Shown in pieces: positions 35,601-37,500 of a DNA stretch of 37,500 bases. Source of the stretch: Symbiodinium natans (lineage: Eukaryota > Sar > Dinophyceae > Suessiales > Symbiodiniaceae); contig CAJNDS010000580.1 in assembly GCA_905221605.1 (NCBI GenBank), forward strand, positions 636,776 through 674,275, in the 5' to 3' direction. The notes beneath the pieces are model-generated. The model saw nothing but the letters and a program-made list of their open reading frames with translations. It had not been told where the DNA came from and searched no databases. A program made the translations under genes and the position numbers. Every line of letters begins with the position of its first letter. Position 1 is the stretch's first letter.

Positions 35601-37500
35601 TACTTCAGGTCTATGGCTGTGGCACGGCTAAGCGGTGCGAAGCACGCCCTGATTTTCCCCCACCTTGATCTGATAGCTGCGGATACTTGCGAGTCGCACG
35701 TAGGAAGCAGCCAAGAGTACCTGTTTCACAGGAATTCTTGCAAACCCTAAACCCTAAACCCTAAGCCCTAAGCCCTAAGCCCTAAGCCCTAAGCCCTAAA
35801 CCCTAAACCCTAAACCCTAAACCCTAAACCCTAACAGCCTAAACCCTAATCCCCGTAACTCCGACTCTACAGCTCGGCATCCAGAACCCTTATCAGGGTC
35901 CCCTCCTGACATCCCTGCAACTCCTCAGCACCCAACCCTCGCGAGCTCTACCTACACCCCTGAACCCGAAGCCCTAAACCCTAAACCCTAAACCCTAAAC
36001 CCTAAACCCTAAACCCTAAACCCTAAACCCTAAACCCTAAACCCTAAACCCTAAACCCTAAACCCTAAACCCTGAACCCTAAACCCTAAACCCTAAACCC
36101 TAAACCCCAAGCTTTTGTTGCAGCCCTGGCCCTTTCCGGGCCTTTCGAGGTGGTACTTTTTGTTGTCAAGCGGTTCTTCGATGGGAGCGCGGGCCATGGC
36201 GGGCGACGGGATGCCAGGTTCTAAAGGGTAGTTTCATGGTTTTGTAGGGTTTAGGGTTTAGGGGTTAGGGTTTAGGGTTTGGGAGTTTCATGGTCCTTGA
36301 GTATGGTCCCTTACCTTCTTTCAAGGGTTCTGAAGTATGGGCCCTTGGGTTTTACAGGGTATATGGTTGAGTGTTTGCGTGTTTAGGGAAACTGGGGCAA
36401 CCCCTAAACCCTTACAAGCAGCATTTTGTATCATCGGTTTAGGGCTTCCGGGTCTCGAGGCTATGCTGCTGGCGGCGTCTTCGCACATCAGCCGCTGCCC
36501 CGATCAGTTGGGTTTAGGGTTTAGGGTTTAGGGTTTAGGGTTTAGGGTTTAGGGTTTAGGGTTTAGGGTTTAGGGTTTAGGGTTTAGGGTTCAGGGTTTT
36601 AGGGTGTGAGAAACTCCTACCCAAGAGTCAGAGAGCCTTGCTAAGTAGGTGAATGAGCACACTTTAAACTTTTTGGGATACTATAATCCCCTATAGAACT
36701 GAAAGTGTACACCTTTTTTGTGGCTTATGAATGTAGTAAATAAGCCTGAACTCCTTAAATCCTTAGCCCTTAAAACCCTAAAGCCTAACCGTCAAAGCCC
36801 GAAACCTTGACCTGATCGAGCCTTCAAACCCAGAGTAAAATCTCAGTGAGACCCTTTAGAGCCCTAAACCCGAAAGCTGCATTTGAGGGTTGAGGGTTGA
36901 GAGTTTAGGATTTAATTAGGGTTTAGGGTCTCATCTCGCGACGAGGGCTCAGAAAGCACAGGGCGAGTTTCCGAGAGTGGACGAATTCACACGACTTGTG
37001 GCAACCAGATCAGACGAAGCCTTGAACCCCAAACCCCTCACTAAGCCTTAAACCGAACCCGAAACCCTAAACCCGAAACCCCAATCCTAAACCCTAAGCC
37101 CCAACCCCGAAACCCCAGATCCGAGACCCTAAGCCCCAAACCCCTAAAGCCCGCCAGGGCCCCCGCCGTGGCTGCGGCCTCGCAAAGCCTGGCCGAGTCC
37201 CAAGGATCAGGGCTTTAGGGGCTTTAGGGGCTTGAGGGGCTTTAGGGGCTTTAGGGGCTTTAGGGTTTGAGGTTTAGGGTTTGGGGTTTAGGGTTTAGGG
37301 TTTAGGGTTTAGGTTTGGGGTCGGGGTTTTTGGGTTCTGGCTTCAGGGCTTAGGTTTGGGGTTTGGTATTTTTGGGTTTAGAATTGGGGTTTGGGTTTTT
37401 TGGGTTTAGGGTTTGGACCCTAAACCCTAAAAAAACCCTGAATCGTCGAAGATCCCAGGTGAACCCGCAGATGTTGGTCCTCGTCGCCCTGCTCTCCACG
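2353..37500 (+). CDS. Gene 1: amino-acid transporter (Aa_trans family), 15 exons, 3' end outside the window
   Basis: Proposed exons: 2353-2461, 3621-3717, 3955-3984, 4430-4491, 6211-6274, 8089-8146, 9672-9723, 20876-20930, 21859-21902, 23919-23965, 25065-25114, 26408-26454, 36124-36186, 36460-36506, 37459-37500 (runs off). They join in one frame (289 codons). Exon 1 gives a hydrophobic signal peptide (ALGLLAAAWWLG, then AFATW) and exon 2 a Ser/Ala/Arg-rich transit-like stretch, suggesting plastid targeting. Family motifs follow in order: NLAKNLVGSGILSLPAG (helix 1), LSALISAYTLCGRMY (helix 2), TFGGAWANSV, FGGAVVYAMVLGD (helix 3), VILATSVAVLFPLCCLRSF (helix 4), KFSLLGTLATSYAG, RFFDGSYAAGGVF, VNPQMLVLVALLST. 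Expected role: proton- or sodium-coupled amino-acid transport; the substrate is unknown. Donors are GT (9), GC (4) and GA (1, intron 12, least certain). The first half of helix 3 is missing between exons 7 and 8. Intron 7 contains gene 2; intron 12 contains an antisense copia element. Exons are read from sequence; function is by family resemblance. Confidence 0.75.
2458..2529 (+). repeat. (TTTAGGG)n array at the donor of gene 1 intron 1
   Basis: About ten perfect heptamers on the plus strand starting exactly at the end of exon 1 (CCTTGGG|GTTTAGGG), so the repeat unit supplies the GT splice donor. Confidence 0.95.
2693..2798. mobile_element. Foldback element, family C, copy 1
   Basis: 106 bp with ends ACTTACGTCTCCAA / TTGGAGAAGTAAGT and inner arms ACTTTAAACT / AGTTTAACC. 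It differs from 19032-19136 by one substitution and one base of length. TA flanks on both sides could be a target duplication. Confidence 0.8.
3039..3220. mobile_element. Foldback with telomere-like array in its loop (intron 1 of gene 1)
   Basis: Arms of 43 and 42 bp (3039-3081, 3179-3220; starts GTAGGGAATGAGGGAATG) are perfectly complementary except for one extra A. The loop holds degenerate TTTAGGG units and a (TA)n run. No ORF. Confidence 0.85.
3489..3598 (-). repeat. (CCCTAAA)n array, C-rich on plus strand
   Basis: About a dozen near-perfect heptamers ending some 20 bp before the acceptor of gene 1 exon 2 (CAAGGCAG|). Confidence 0.95.
4476..4611. repeat. 26-bp direct repeats flanking a (TTTAGGG)n array
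   Basis: The same 26 bases (start CTCAGCCTGCCCGCAGGC) occur at 4476-4501 and 4586-4611. They bracket an array of about eleven TTTAGGG units (4509-4585). The first copy spans the exon 4/intron 4 boundary of gene 1 (GCAG|GC). This looks like an array inserted with target duplication. Confidence 0.9.
4492..6210 (+). other. Intron 4 of gene 1
   Basis: GC donor, AAAAG|GC acceptor. It contains the duplicated boundary above, TTTAGGG runs (4618-4800, 5281-5372), CCCTAAA runs (5046-5178, 6055-6155) and about 300 bp of unique sequence (5415-5760) with no coding call I trust. Confidence 0.65.
6853..7190 (-). repeat. CCCTAAA array with internal duplication
   Basis: Mostly heptamers with blocks of CCCTAAAA and CCCTAAG. 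The irregular block CCCTAAAACCCTAAAACC followed by CCTAAAAGCCTAAG occurs twice (about 6940-6980 and 7070-7110), so the array grew by segment duplication as well as unit addition. Confidence 0.9.
7441..7860 (-). repeat. Homogeneous octamer array (CCCCTAAA)n
   Basis: About 40 nearly identical 8-base units (7488-7790 almost perfect), ending in CCCTAAAG variants. It is a unit-length change from the 7-base array just upstream. In gene 1 intron 5. Confidence 0.95.
8713..8781. mobile_element. Short foldback element
   Basis: Arms AGAATTAGGTTACTTGT and ACAAGTAGGGTGCCTAATTTCT pair imperfectly around CTACCCTTAAAGG. No second copy was recognised in the window. Confidence 0.5.
9783..9895 (+). repeat. TTTAGGG grading into (TTTGGGG)n
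   Basis: Starts as TTTAGGG and becomes perfect 7-base TTTGGGG (ciliate-like unit) from about 9826. The apparent ORFs reading GLGFGVW or its reverse complement are this repeat in translation. Confidence 0.9.
10060..10148. mobile_element. Short foldback element (16-bp perfect arms)
   Basis: GGATCCAAAAAGTAGA at 10060-10075 and its exact reverse complement at 10133-10148, with partial extension outward. In intron 7 of gene 1. Confidence 0.65.
10155..10440. other. Unique, GC-rich segment with long open frames on both strands
   Basis: About 285 bp without repeats. The plus frame reads ETFTILATGGEHHLQRYPNR; a minus frame reads ANQAEDRRPVTAVGVALEVV. I cannot choose between them. A GC-type donor (AT|GCAACCCC) before the next array favours plus. 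Confidence 0.3.
10683..10781. mobile_element. Short foldback element
   Basis: CTAGGTCATAGTTGGG against CCCAACCATGAACTAG (14 of 16 pair) around an AT-rich centre. It lies 30 bp from a family D copy. Confidence 0.6.
10811..10910. mobile_element. Foldback element, family D, copy 2
   Basis: Shares the ends (CTACTGCTTCAGAACC / GGTTCTTAAGCTCTTGGTAG) and the TTACCCTTGTAAGGAA centre with 2215-2330. Confidence 0.6.
11149..11264. mobile_element. Foldback element, family A, copy 1
   Basis: Ends GGTACTTACTAACC / GGTTAATAAGTACC, inner arms AACTGTACGTATA / TATACGTACAGTT. The centre CCTTAAGTGCCCTAA.ATGGTTC.AATTGGG is shared with 19638-19752. Confidence 0.75.
11749..19617 (+). CDS. Gene 2: DUF1295 / steroid 5-alpha-reductase-like membrane protein, 12 exons, complete
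   Basis: Exons: 11749-11819, 13162-13211, 13749-13847, 14799-14874, 15452-15509, 15903-16051, 16422-16473, 17277-17329, 18243-18270, 18816-18934, 19178-19241, 19543-19617 (TGA). All phases agree and give 894 nt, 297 residues, the usual size for DUF1295. Diagnostic pieces in order: HYHLDLIGTGIF, CIALWAIKLAAFLFYR, RHDARLDD, WLVFLPHSLAAG, GPLDWLGLGVFTVGW, LETLADWQKWRFK, GKFCDVGVWKLSQHPNWCGN (the family's HPNYxGE motif, here HPNWCGN), MWTGILLL, SRHGSDPTYQDYLKQTPLLI. The family is multi-pass, ICMT/steroid-reductase fold, substrate mostly unknown. The start at 11749 has an in-frame TGA four codons upstream. Donors are GC (6), GT (4) and GA (1: intron 11, CCAG|GAC matched by the acceptor GCCAG|GAC). 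It lies wholly inside intron 7 of gene 1 on the same strand, so it needs its own promoter or trans-splicing. Confidence 0.85.
12641..12890 (+). repeat. Degenerate minisatellite, about 11 units of 21-29 bp
   Basis: Core CGTGGTTCATGGCCAATTTTT repeated with small indels. Open frames read VHGxFFV repeats, a consequence of the unit length. It lies in intron 1 of gene 2. No similarity to the telomere-like repeats. Confidence 0.85.
12972..13099 (-). repeat. CCCTAAA/CCCTAAG array before gene 2 exon 2
   Basis: Heptamers, including a homogenised block of five CCCTAAG units, ending about 60 bp before the exon 2 acceptor. Confidence 0.9.
13210..13325 (+). repeat. TTTAGGG/TTTGGGG array at the donor of gene 2 intron 2
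   Basis: Begins directly at exon 2 (TGGG|GTTTAGGG), so the repeat is the splice donor. Confidence 0.9.
13368..13479. mobile_element. Possible foldback element
   Basis: Only 10-bp perfect ends (CTTGGTAGTC / GACTACCAAG) around about 90 bp of unique AT-richer sequence. Confidence 0.35.
14372..14465 (-). repeat. (CCCTAAA)n array, intron 3 of gene 2
   Basis: Thirteen nearly perfect heptamers on the plus strand as CCCTAAA. Confidence 0.95.
14878..15003 (+). repeat. TTTAGGG array with CTTAGGG block, intron 4 of gene 2
   Basis: Follows exon 4 after the GC donor (AG|GCAGGG). The second half is seven CTTAGGG units in a row. Confidence 0.9.
15353..15430. repeat. 21-bp direct repeats flanking a short CCCCTAAAG array
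   Basis: GGGCTTATATGGCTGAAAGGG (15353-15373) recurs at 15410-15430 with one mismatch. Between them lie 36 bp holding CCCCTAAAG-type units. Confidence 0.75.
15534..15637 (-). repeat. (CCCTAAA)n array, intron 5 of gene 2
   Basis: About fifteen perfect heptamers. Confidence 0.95.
16281..16385 (-). repeat. 9-bp telomere-derived array (AACCCTATA)n
   Basis: About eleven units of AACCCTATA with two AGACCCTAT variants; translation gives the YRV-repeat open frame. A nine-base relative of CCCTAAA, in intron 6 of gene 2. Confidence 0.9.
16477..16567 (-). repeat. (CCCTAAA)n array at the donor of gene 2 intron 7
   Basis: Starts within the donor itself (AAGCAG|GCAAACCCTAAACCC): a C-rich array preceded by a GC donor. 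Confidence 0.9.
16922..17262 (-). repeat. Compound CCCTAAA/CCCCAAA array
   Basis: Alternating blocks of CCCCAAA and CCCTAAA heptamers with a block duplication (about 16930-17000 and 17165-17250), ending 15 bp before gene 2 exon 8. Confidence 0.9.
17808..17834 (+). other. Candidate missing exon of gene 1 (start of helix 3)
   Basis: A very long pyrimidine tract ends TGCTCAG at 17807. The next 27 bases, in the phase required between exons 7 and 8 of gene 1 (1 in, 1 out, GC donor), read L-PWAWFPSA-C and would give WAWFPSACFGGAVVYAMVLGD. It lies in intron 8 of gene 2, so the two genes would be interleaved. Short and unproven. Confidence 0.3.
19032..19136. mobile_element. Foldback element, family C, copy 2
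   Basis: Almost identical to 2693-2798. It makes up about half of the 243-bp intron 10 of gene 2, which has no telomere-like array. Confidence 0.8.
19638..19752. mobile_element. Foldback element, family A, copy 2
   Basis: Arms of 29-30 bp (start CTTGGAGGTTCAGGGTACTT) are complementary except for one base of length. The centre is shared with 11149-11264. It begins 20 bp after the gene 2 stop, so it would lie in the 3' UTR. Confidence 0.8.
20035..20183 (-). repeat. CCCTAAA array with CCCCAAA variants
   Basis: About twenty heptamers, downstream of gene 2. A second array (20315-20424) follows the unique island. Confidence 0.95.
20554..20621 (+). other. Exon-like island in intron 7 of gene 1
   Basis: After ACTCTGCAG, open as CTIGQASLRGVPPCRMLSEI, ending AG|GC. 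No family match by eye. A second island nearby (about 20210-20312) is open as CQLCPENPVKLDKKQRAQ and contains the perfect 16-base palindrome TGGCACTTAAGTGCCA. Confidence 0.25.
21120..21643 (-). repeat. Longest (CCCTAAA)n array in the window
   Basis: About 520 bp, mostly perfect CCCTAAA heptamers with scattered indels. Intron 8 of gene 1. Confidence 0.97.
21769..21832. repeat. 13-bp direct repeats flanking a TTTAGGG array
   Basis: GGTGAAGGCTGCT at 21769-21781 and 21820-21832 bracket a short TTTAGGG/TTTGGGG array. The right copy lies about 25 bp before gene 1 exon 9. Confidence 0.8.
22099..22158 (+). other. Exon-like island in intron 9 of gene 1
   Basis: 60 bp between AGTATAG and AA|GTACCC, open as IFNYGPRNAGKSFVLEPVDK. 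The coding look is strong but it does not fit the transporter; it may belong to another nested gene. Confidence 0.35.
22318..22590 (+). repeat. Degenerate AGGGTTTATA-type array
   Basis: Irregular units of AGGGTTTATAGGG/TCTAGAGGG, the degenerate, opposite-strand relative of the nine-base array at 16281. Confidence 0.8.
22661..22718 (+). repeat. Perfect tandem duplication, 29 bp x 2
   Basis: A 29-base unit starting TAGGGTTTAGAGGGACTAGC occurs back to back. Half telomere-like, half unique sequence. Confidence 0.9.
23058..23120 (+). other. Exon-like island, hydrophobic reading
   Basis: Open as LREIPIPARYVAPALAFLL and on, with a GTATGT donor-like site at 23083-23088. It does not match any expected part of the transporter. 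Confidence 0.2.
23396..23445 (+). other. Exon-like island in intron 9 of gene 1
   Basis: 50 bp after AACCAAG, open as SFDVGVYAIVEDYALLK, ending AA|GACCCC (possible GA donor). It overlaps the left arm of a foldback element. It may pair with 22099-22158 as part of an unrecognised nested gene, though the phases do not join directly. Confidence 0.3.
23431..23542. mobile_element. Foldback element, family D, copy 3 (centre inverted)
   Basis: Ends CTACGCATTGCTGAAGACCC / GGGTTCTTAAGCAAATAGTC. The centre TTCCTTATGAAGGGTAAA is the reverse of that in the other copies. Confidence 0.5.
23624..23910 (-). repeat. (CCCCAAA)n arrays in two blocks
   Basis: Perfect CCCCAAA heptamers at 23624-23725 and 23790-23875, ending in CCCTAAA and CCCCTAAA. 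The array stops 9 bp before the gene 1 exon 10 acceptor. Confidence 0.95.
24179..24287. mobile_element. Foldback element with perfect 29-bp arms
   Basis: CCCAAAGAGCCCAATATTGC and following bases (24179-24207) are exactly complementary to 24259-24287. A second inner pair CCTTAAATCATAT / ATATGATTTAAGG follows. Both arms contain CTTAATTAAG. In gene 1 intron 10. Confidence 0.85.
25262..25377 (-). repeat. (CCCTAAA)n array, intron 11 of gene 1
   Basis: About sixteen nearly perfect heptamers. Confidence 0.95.
25664..25767. repeat. 23-bp direct repeats flanking a CCCTAAA array
   Basis: 25664-25686 and 25745-25767 match at 22 of 23 bases (end AGGTGAAGCCCT) and bracket about nine CCCTAAA-type units. 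Confidence 0.8.
25823..25952. mobile_element. Foldback with telomere-like array in its loop (intron 11 of gene 1)
   Basis: Arms 25823-25851 and 25928-25952 (GATGTTCCC...ACTAACA / TGTTAGT...GGGAACATC) pair imperfectly. The loop contains TTTAGGG variants. Confidence 0.65.
26483..26690 (+). repeat. TTGAGGG-type array followed by a long G run
   Basis: TTGAGGG and GTTTATGGGGTTGAGG units lead into T8-GGGA and a run of about 28 G (26646-26674). One of several G or C homopolymers (3266-3279, 15822-15842, 22866-22882, 24951-24968, 25985-26002). Confidence 0.85.
26970..27143 (-). repeat. (CCCTAAA)n array, left part, interrupted by the copia element
   Basis: Continues at 35743-35845 in the same heptamer phase once the element and one AACCC are removed. 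Confidence 0.95.
27139..27143. repeat. Left target-site duplication AACCC
   Basis: Matches 35743-35747 on the other side of the element. Five bases is the usual copia duplication length. The surrounding array is (CCCTAAA)n on both sides. Confidence 0.85.
27144..27345 (-). repeat. 3' LTR of the copia element (202 bp)
   Basis: Base-for-base copy of 35541-35742, with TG...CA ends. Plus-strand short ORFs here (the same one in both LTRs) are a by-product of the repeat. Confidence 0.95.
27346..27361 (-). promoter_or_regulatory. Polypurine tract
   Basis: The minus strand immediately before the 3' LTR reads AAGGAAGTGGCGGGGA. It is purine-rich with two pyrimidines and sits where plus-strand DNA priming should occur. 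Confidence 0.6.
27386..32518 (-). CDS. pol: Pol polyprotein: MTase-like, 2OG-dioxygenase-like, integrase, reverse transcriptase, RNase H
   Basis: 1,710 residues from the ATG at 32518; the same frame is open upstream to the Gag TAG. About residues 55-250: Rossmann/C5-methyltransferase-like, FLEICCSPDS (motif I), VWLSPPCGPYSP (PPC motif IV), SLELSERC (Glu of motif VI). About 400-575: 2OG-Fe(II) dioxygenase of TET/JBP type, HRDIHN (HxD), distal His in WHGPEAWKGNR with a following Arg. About 610-660: HHCC zinc finger (LHAATGHG, CSIC). About 680-785: integrase core with D (SADIGH), D (RLDPAG) and E (VCENA) in exact D-35-E spacing, then a C-terminal domain. About 1185-1390: reverse transcriptase RVT_2, KGDVSGAFLQG and HVDD in place of YVDD. 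About 1490-1655: RNase H (WVDAAS, AAETQA), closing with the copia motif HSEAQLSNSLTKHN. All frames are intact. The last two families are secure; the first two are by motif. Confidence 0.88.
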   Translation of the reverse strand: MTGGEGEIGAAALESSELSASQKLSLQLSSGKARSLEAAAWSLVPSVFQDLISSQRTMFLEICCSPDSILTETIQSLTGKPEAASRCSHWNCGDLSTGEGVKHILQRLEIERPVHVWLSPPCGPYSPLQNGNCRTPEQQQALEAKRAEAMRIYVGACIIFHECVQRGIHVSLELSERCQAWRLPLFYNLKQKYSLYDSVCKGCRVGLRDKQGCLLQKGWRVMTTHRKLAEALNLPCRCPRNQKHGRCEGSEASQSERYTKVFAKLVSQATLQELDYSGVLSEGQGSSQLASCFGEGSRCMCAEVSLPKRPRICGHCLLQTEGLILGSGKASTSSADSVQRSGHFDVDGKVSEGGSDEGEEGVEVEAELFCEEKIQELEILASRLLKHQDFQRSTCEQFLELIPFKVQKRHRKMLGPEPAIYVTLGAYSHGNHYGVTNRSKQLPNTTKYLLNYMYHWNGGSFTSTSLAINMARQCPIHRDIHNDPLYPNRLIGLGEYEDGGLWVETPGEIEEGGAWRKVSKDGRLVYGQVQATRHRLVTFPPKAWHGPEAWKGNRVTLTSFVSRGFKQLQESEVQELRAMGFRVPVCSNKPSQALVGTESKQDSSSSKHIEHIRKQLYRLHAATGHGSLRSLVEMLKRRHVQPEVLEVAKQFRCSICEERRGVQPRHLASLEVMPPKWSTVSADIGHWKHPNTGEQVQFMLVIDEGSRFRVARILSKGSKQQPRAAACLGYLREGWAQYFGMPKTLRLDPAGVFRGQEFVEFCDREGIFLDNAPADAHWQVGVCENAIQGTKTVLDKICSENPEVSPETALTMTVAVFNQREHIRGFSPIQHAFGRSPDSTGRLLEGSSSVPEEALHESASQEFEASARLREAAERAHSTWNASQRISRAKNSKARPNIPYEPGDLVYFWRSQVSGQSRTSPGSKRGRFLGPARILATESRKDADGTLRPGSAVWCIRGRQLIKRAPEQLRPASEREEMLDSLARQGGELSTPWTFTKLAEEIGGNQYEDATGDIPTDREWSRAQDPEEEEQPARFRITRKRAAEQPVHQIDELERTPSASSRGPRTTSMQNLAVEQPERWFDQVDEQAWTAQECGFWTDEQAAVEIAIDLPQNGHQWEKAAKDLTAYFVSAMRKQATEVSERKLSAADKEKFKAAKMVEVKNFLAARAFEALPPHLQPSRDQAIGMRWVLTWKTKDTGEIKAKARAVLLGYQDPCYEHRSTTSPVMTRQSRQFQLQLAANQKWSVFKGDVSGAFLQGRSYPSELHCVPCDEICAAMGVPAGSITRLRRACYGLVDAPLEWYRTVSEMLASLGLTRLWSDACAWVYRKHGRVCGMITGHVDDFLFSGNSLDADWARIIQEIKSRFQWGDWEQDNFVQCGVRVTKVEQGFQLSQETYVNNIPEIPVNSSRRKDSRAETSAWEKSQLRGLLGALSWHAQQVAPHISAPVGLLLSEVNVSTVDTLLRANQLLHHTQARKDHRMLIHHFPENVPLGLFAWVDAASQNRVCGGSTQGLFIGMAPVSLLEGEVCNVTPISWSSHKVDRVCRSPGAAETQAAVNGEDDLFYARYQWGEIMFGQVDTKDPSATVRRVVGCVISDSRNVFDKLQTEVVSIKGAEKRSNIELLSIKQSQQSNGVKVRWVHSEAQLSNSLTKHNGGRELELFYRMGHRWRIVEDSCMRSARRRKADGLSPLQSTSSITEDTAAAVPKQEHRR
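32518..33336 (-). CDS. ORF2: SAP-like / ExoX-C-like coiled-coil protein between Gag and Pol
   Basis: An open frame runs from ATG 33429 (303 residues). The more likely start is the internal ATG at 33336 (MADLTAKELRQ), giving 272 residues; an in-frame TGA lies shortly before 33429. The N-terminus resembles a SAP nucleic-acid-binding helix pair (TAKELRQILVGM, then SKIELKHRLSEI). The middle has VGFGKHSAWTYEEV...YSKWIQQT...LLQRLALWL, like the small ExoX C-terminal-type domain. The C-terminus is a heptad-rich helix (IGTLKQIVHNLQEEIQQM) and an acidic-basic tail. It is in the +1 frame relative to Gag and Pol. Its stop TGA overlaps the Pol ATG by one base (TGATG). Domain calls are by eye. No copia gene of this kind is standard; a nucleic-acid-binding accessory role is inferred. 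Confidence 0.7.
   Translation of the reverse strand: MADLTAKELRQILVGMGENPPDKWSKIELKHRLSEIAEVDVTKNLKNKGQNPSPAQVLIKELTQASRKKKVDLLAFCQGRLHMNNVDHMTMARLESAAMKKIMTTTPGDGRDLVGFGKHSAWTYEEVARQDVPYSKWIQQTFQEGGETCDPLLQRLALWLQTRDQEEMHPETPQQDTLERLVQEVKQQAMATRTRPKSAGAPKASSSKMNVKDDASQEIGTLKQIVHNLQEEIQQMKSEPSRKKAYRTEEESEISGTDGSFQKVDSSMTKMP
33572..35446 (-). CDS. gag: Gag-protease of the copia element
   Basis: 624 residues from the first in-frame ATG (35446, MSEDGGGG). The frame is open upstream to the LTR but without an ATG. Gag-like region first, including GESMGDYITRKTELYVRAQ. Then a CCHC zinc knuckle CLRCGKLGHKAAQC (about 34241-34282), which binds RNA. Then an aspartic protease-like motif VVDCGATKSLG (about 34050-34081), where the usual DTGA/DSGA is DCGA; the catalytic Asp is kept but the next residue is unusual. 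The ORF ends in TAG (33574-33572) followed by GGA CAG. The same frame continues open into Pol, so readthrough would give Gag-Pol. Confidence 0.88.
   Translation of the reverse strand: MSEDGGGGNKSKIPSWDGGSESFQAYCEAALLYEQTTKFQDRYLVGPRLVGELHGAARRLVVGQRADWVSFNGGVERLLQHLRASLGKPQVPELTDLLVRYFKTSKRRQGESMGDYITRKTELYVRAQQAMSRVRPHHDHPVRRSTPASWSWNSGRRNSTGSWGESTTEEPADEQTAGPGVEAPREVIYEYEESQDSGWDRSYWQQQWSWWSSPAWSRSRPDWYSGQEGSQWGADFLPELVPEFVQAWLLLQDANLESHEKNTVIVATQGVMTLGRVSQELRNQFADVDLKKRDGGKKYQGYLGEQIEDEGDAPEDEHADFNATEELTPEGLAMWSETEVEIQSAMAALQQARRTLKGARERQKEVKQNRQYFRSSSSSGGKGLEKITCLRCGKLGHKAAQCPAERPQGGSSKEMAPFVCFTNEVAQAVAEEVACSIDNTVTKISTAEAVRTGKAVVDCGATKSLGSVTALENLLRLSRHQHHHVDTNDTPVFGFGNSSEDKCLSTLHLQIKADDQPGVMKIHALDRGQGPILLSVSTLKALKAVIDFSDGSMVLRAVNPRRIVQLEESSTGHLLLPLTGDLLEGARSTTCSVPALQDYVTGEVQVNKDNHIGNSQHSASPEAE
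35529..35540 (-). promoter_or_regulatory. Primer-binding site (tRNA-Met type)
   Basis: Directly adjacent to the 5' LTR, with no spacer, the minus strand reads TGGTAGCGGAGC. Its complement ends CTCCGCTACCA, the form of an initiator or elongator methionine tRNA 3' end. Copia elements commonly prime with tRNA-Met. Confidence 0.8.
35541..35742 (-). repeat. 5' LTR of the copia element (202 bp)
   Basis: Identical to 27144-27345. Read on the minus strand it begins TGCAAG and ends CTTGCA, a 6-bp extension of the standard TG...CA ends. The inner end also forms a small hairpin (TGCAAGT-gctag-ACTTGCA on the plus strand). The element's promoter and polyadenylation signals should lie here; I cannot point to a TATA box with confidence, which fits dinoflagellates. 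Confidence 0.95.
35743..35747. repeat. Right target-site duplication AACCC
   Basis: Partner of 27139-27143; the telomere-like array continues directly after it. Confidence 0.85.
35743..35845 (-). repeat. (CCCTAAA)n array, right part
   Basis: Continuation of 26970-27143, with a block of five CCCTAAG units at 35756-35795. Confidence 0.95.
35970..36110 (-). repeat. (CCCTAAA)n array before gene 1 exon 13
   Basis: About nineteen heptamers ending about 15 bp before the acceptor TTTTGTTGCAG|. Confidence 0.95.
36508..36600 (+). repeat. (TTTAGGG)n array after gene 1 exon 14
   Basis: About twelve perfect heptamers starting within the donor region of intron 14 (TCA|GTTGGGTTTAGGG). Confidence 0.95.

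Larger units (their letters stand above)
27144..35742 (-). mobile_element. Intact Ty1/copia LTR retrotransposon, 8,599 bp, antisense in intron 12 of gene 1
   Basis: Two identical 202-bp direct repeats (27144-27345, 35541-35742) bound three long minus-strand ORFs: Gag-protease, ORF2 and Pol in copia order (integrase before reverse transcriptase). A primer-binding site abuts the 5' LTR and a purine-rich tract abuts the 3' LTR. The flanks carry a 5-bp duplication AACCC (27139-27143 and 35743-35747). Removing the element and one AACCC restores an in-phase CCCTAAA array, so the target was a telomere-like repeat. Identical LTRs and open ORFs indicate a recent insertion. Pol carries two extra enzyme-like domains not usual for copia. 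Confidence 0.95.

Noticed and set aside
1-37500. CRISPR array, bacterial operon, rRNA or tRNA genes
   Set aside because: Repeats lack unique spacers, no Shine-Dalgarno-type gene spacing, and no tRNA or rRNA signature was recognised by eye.
1-37500. True chromosome end
   Set aside because: Arrays occur in both orientations throughout and alternate with exons of two genes, so they are interstitial; neither edge is a uniform terminal array.
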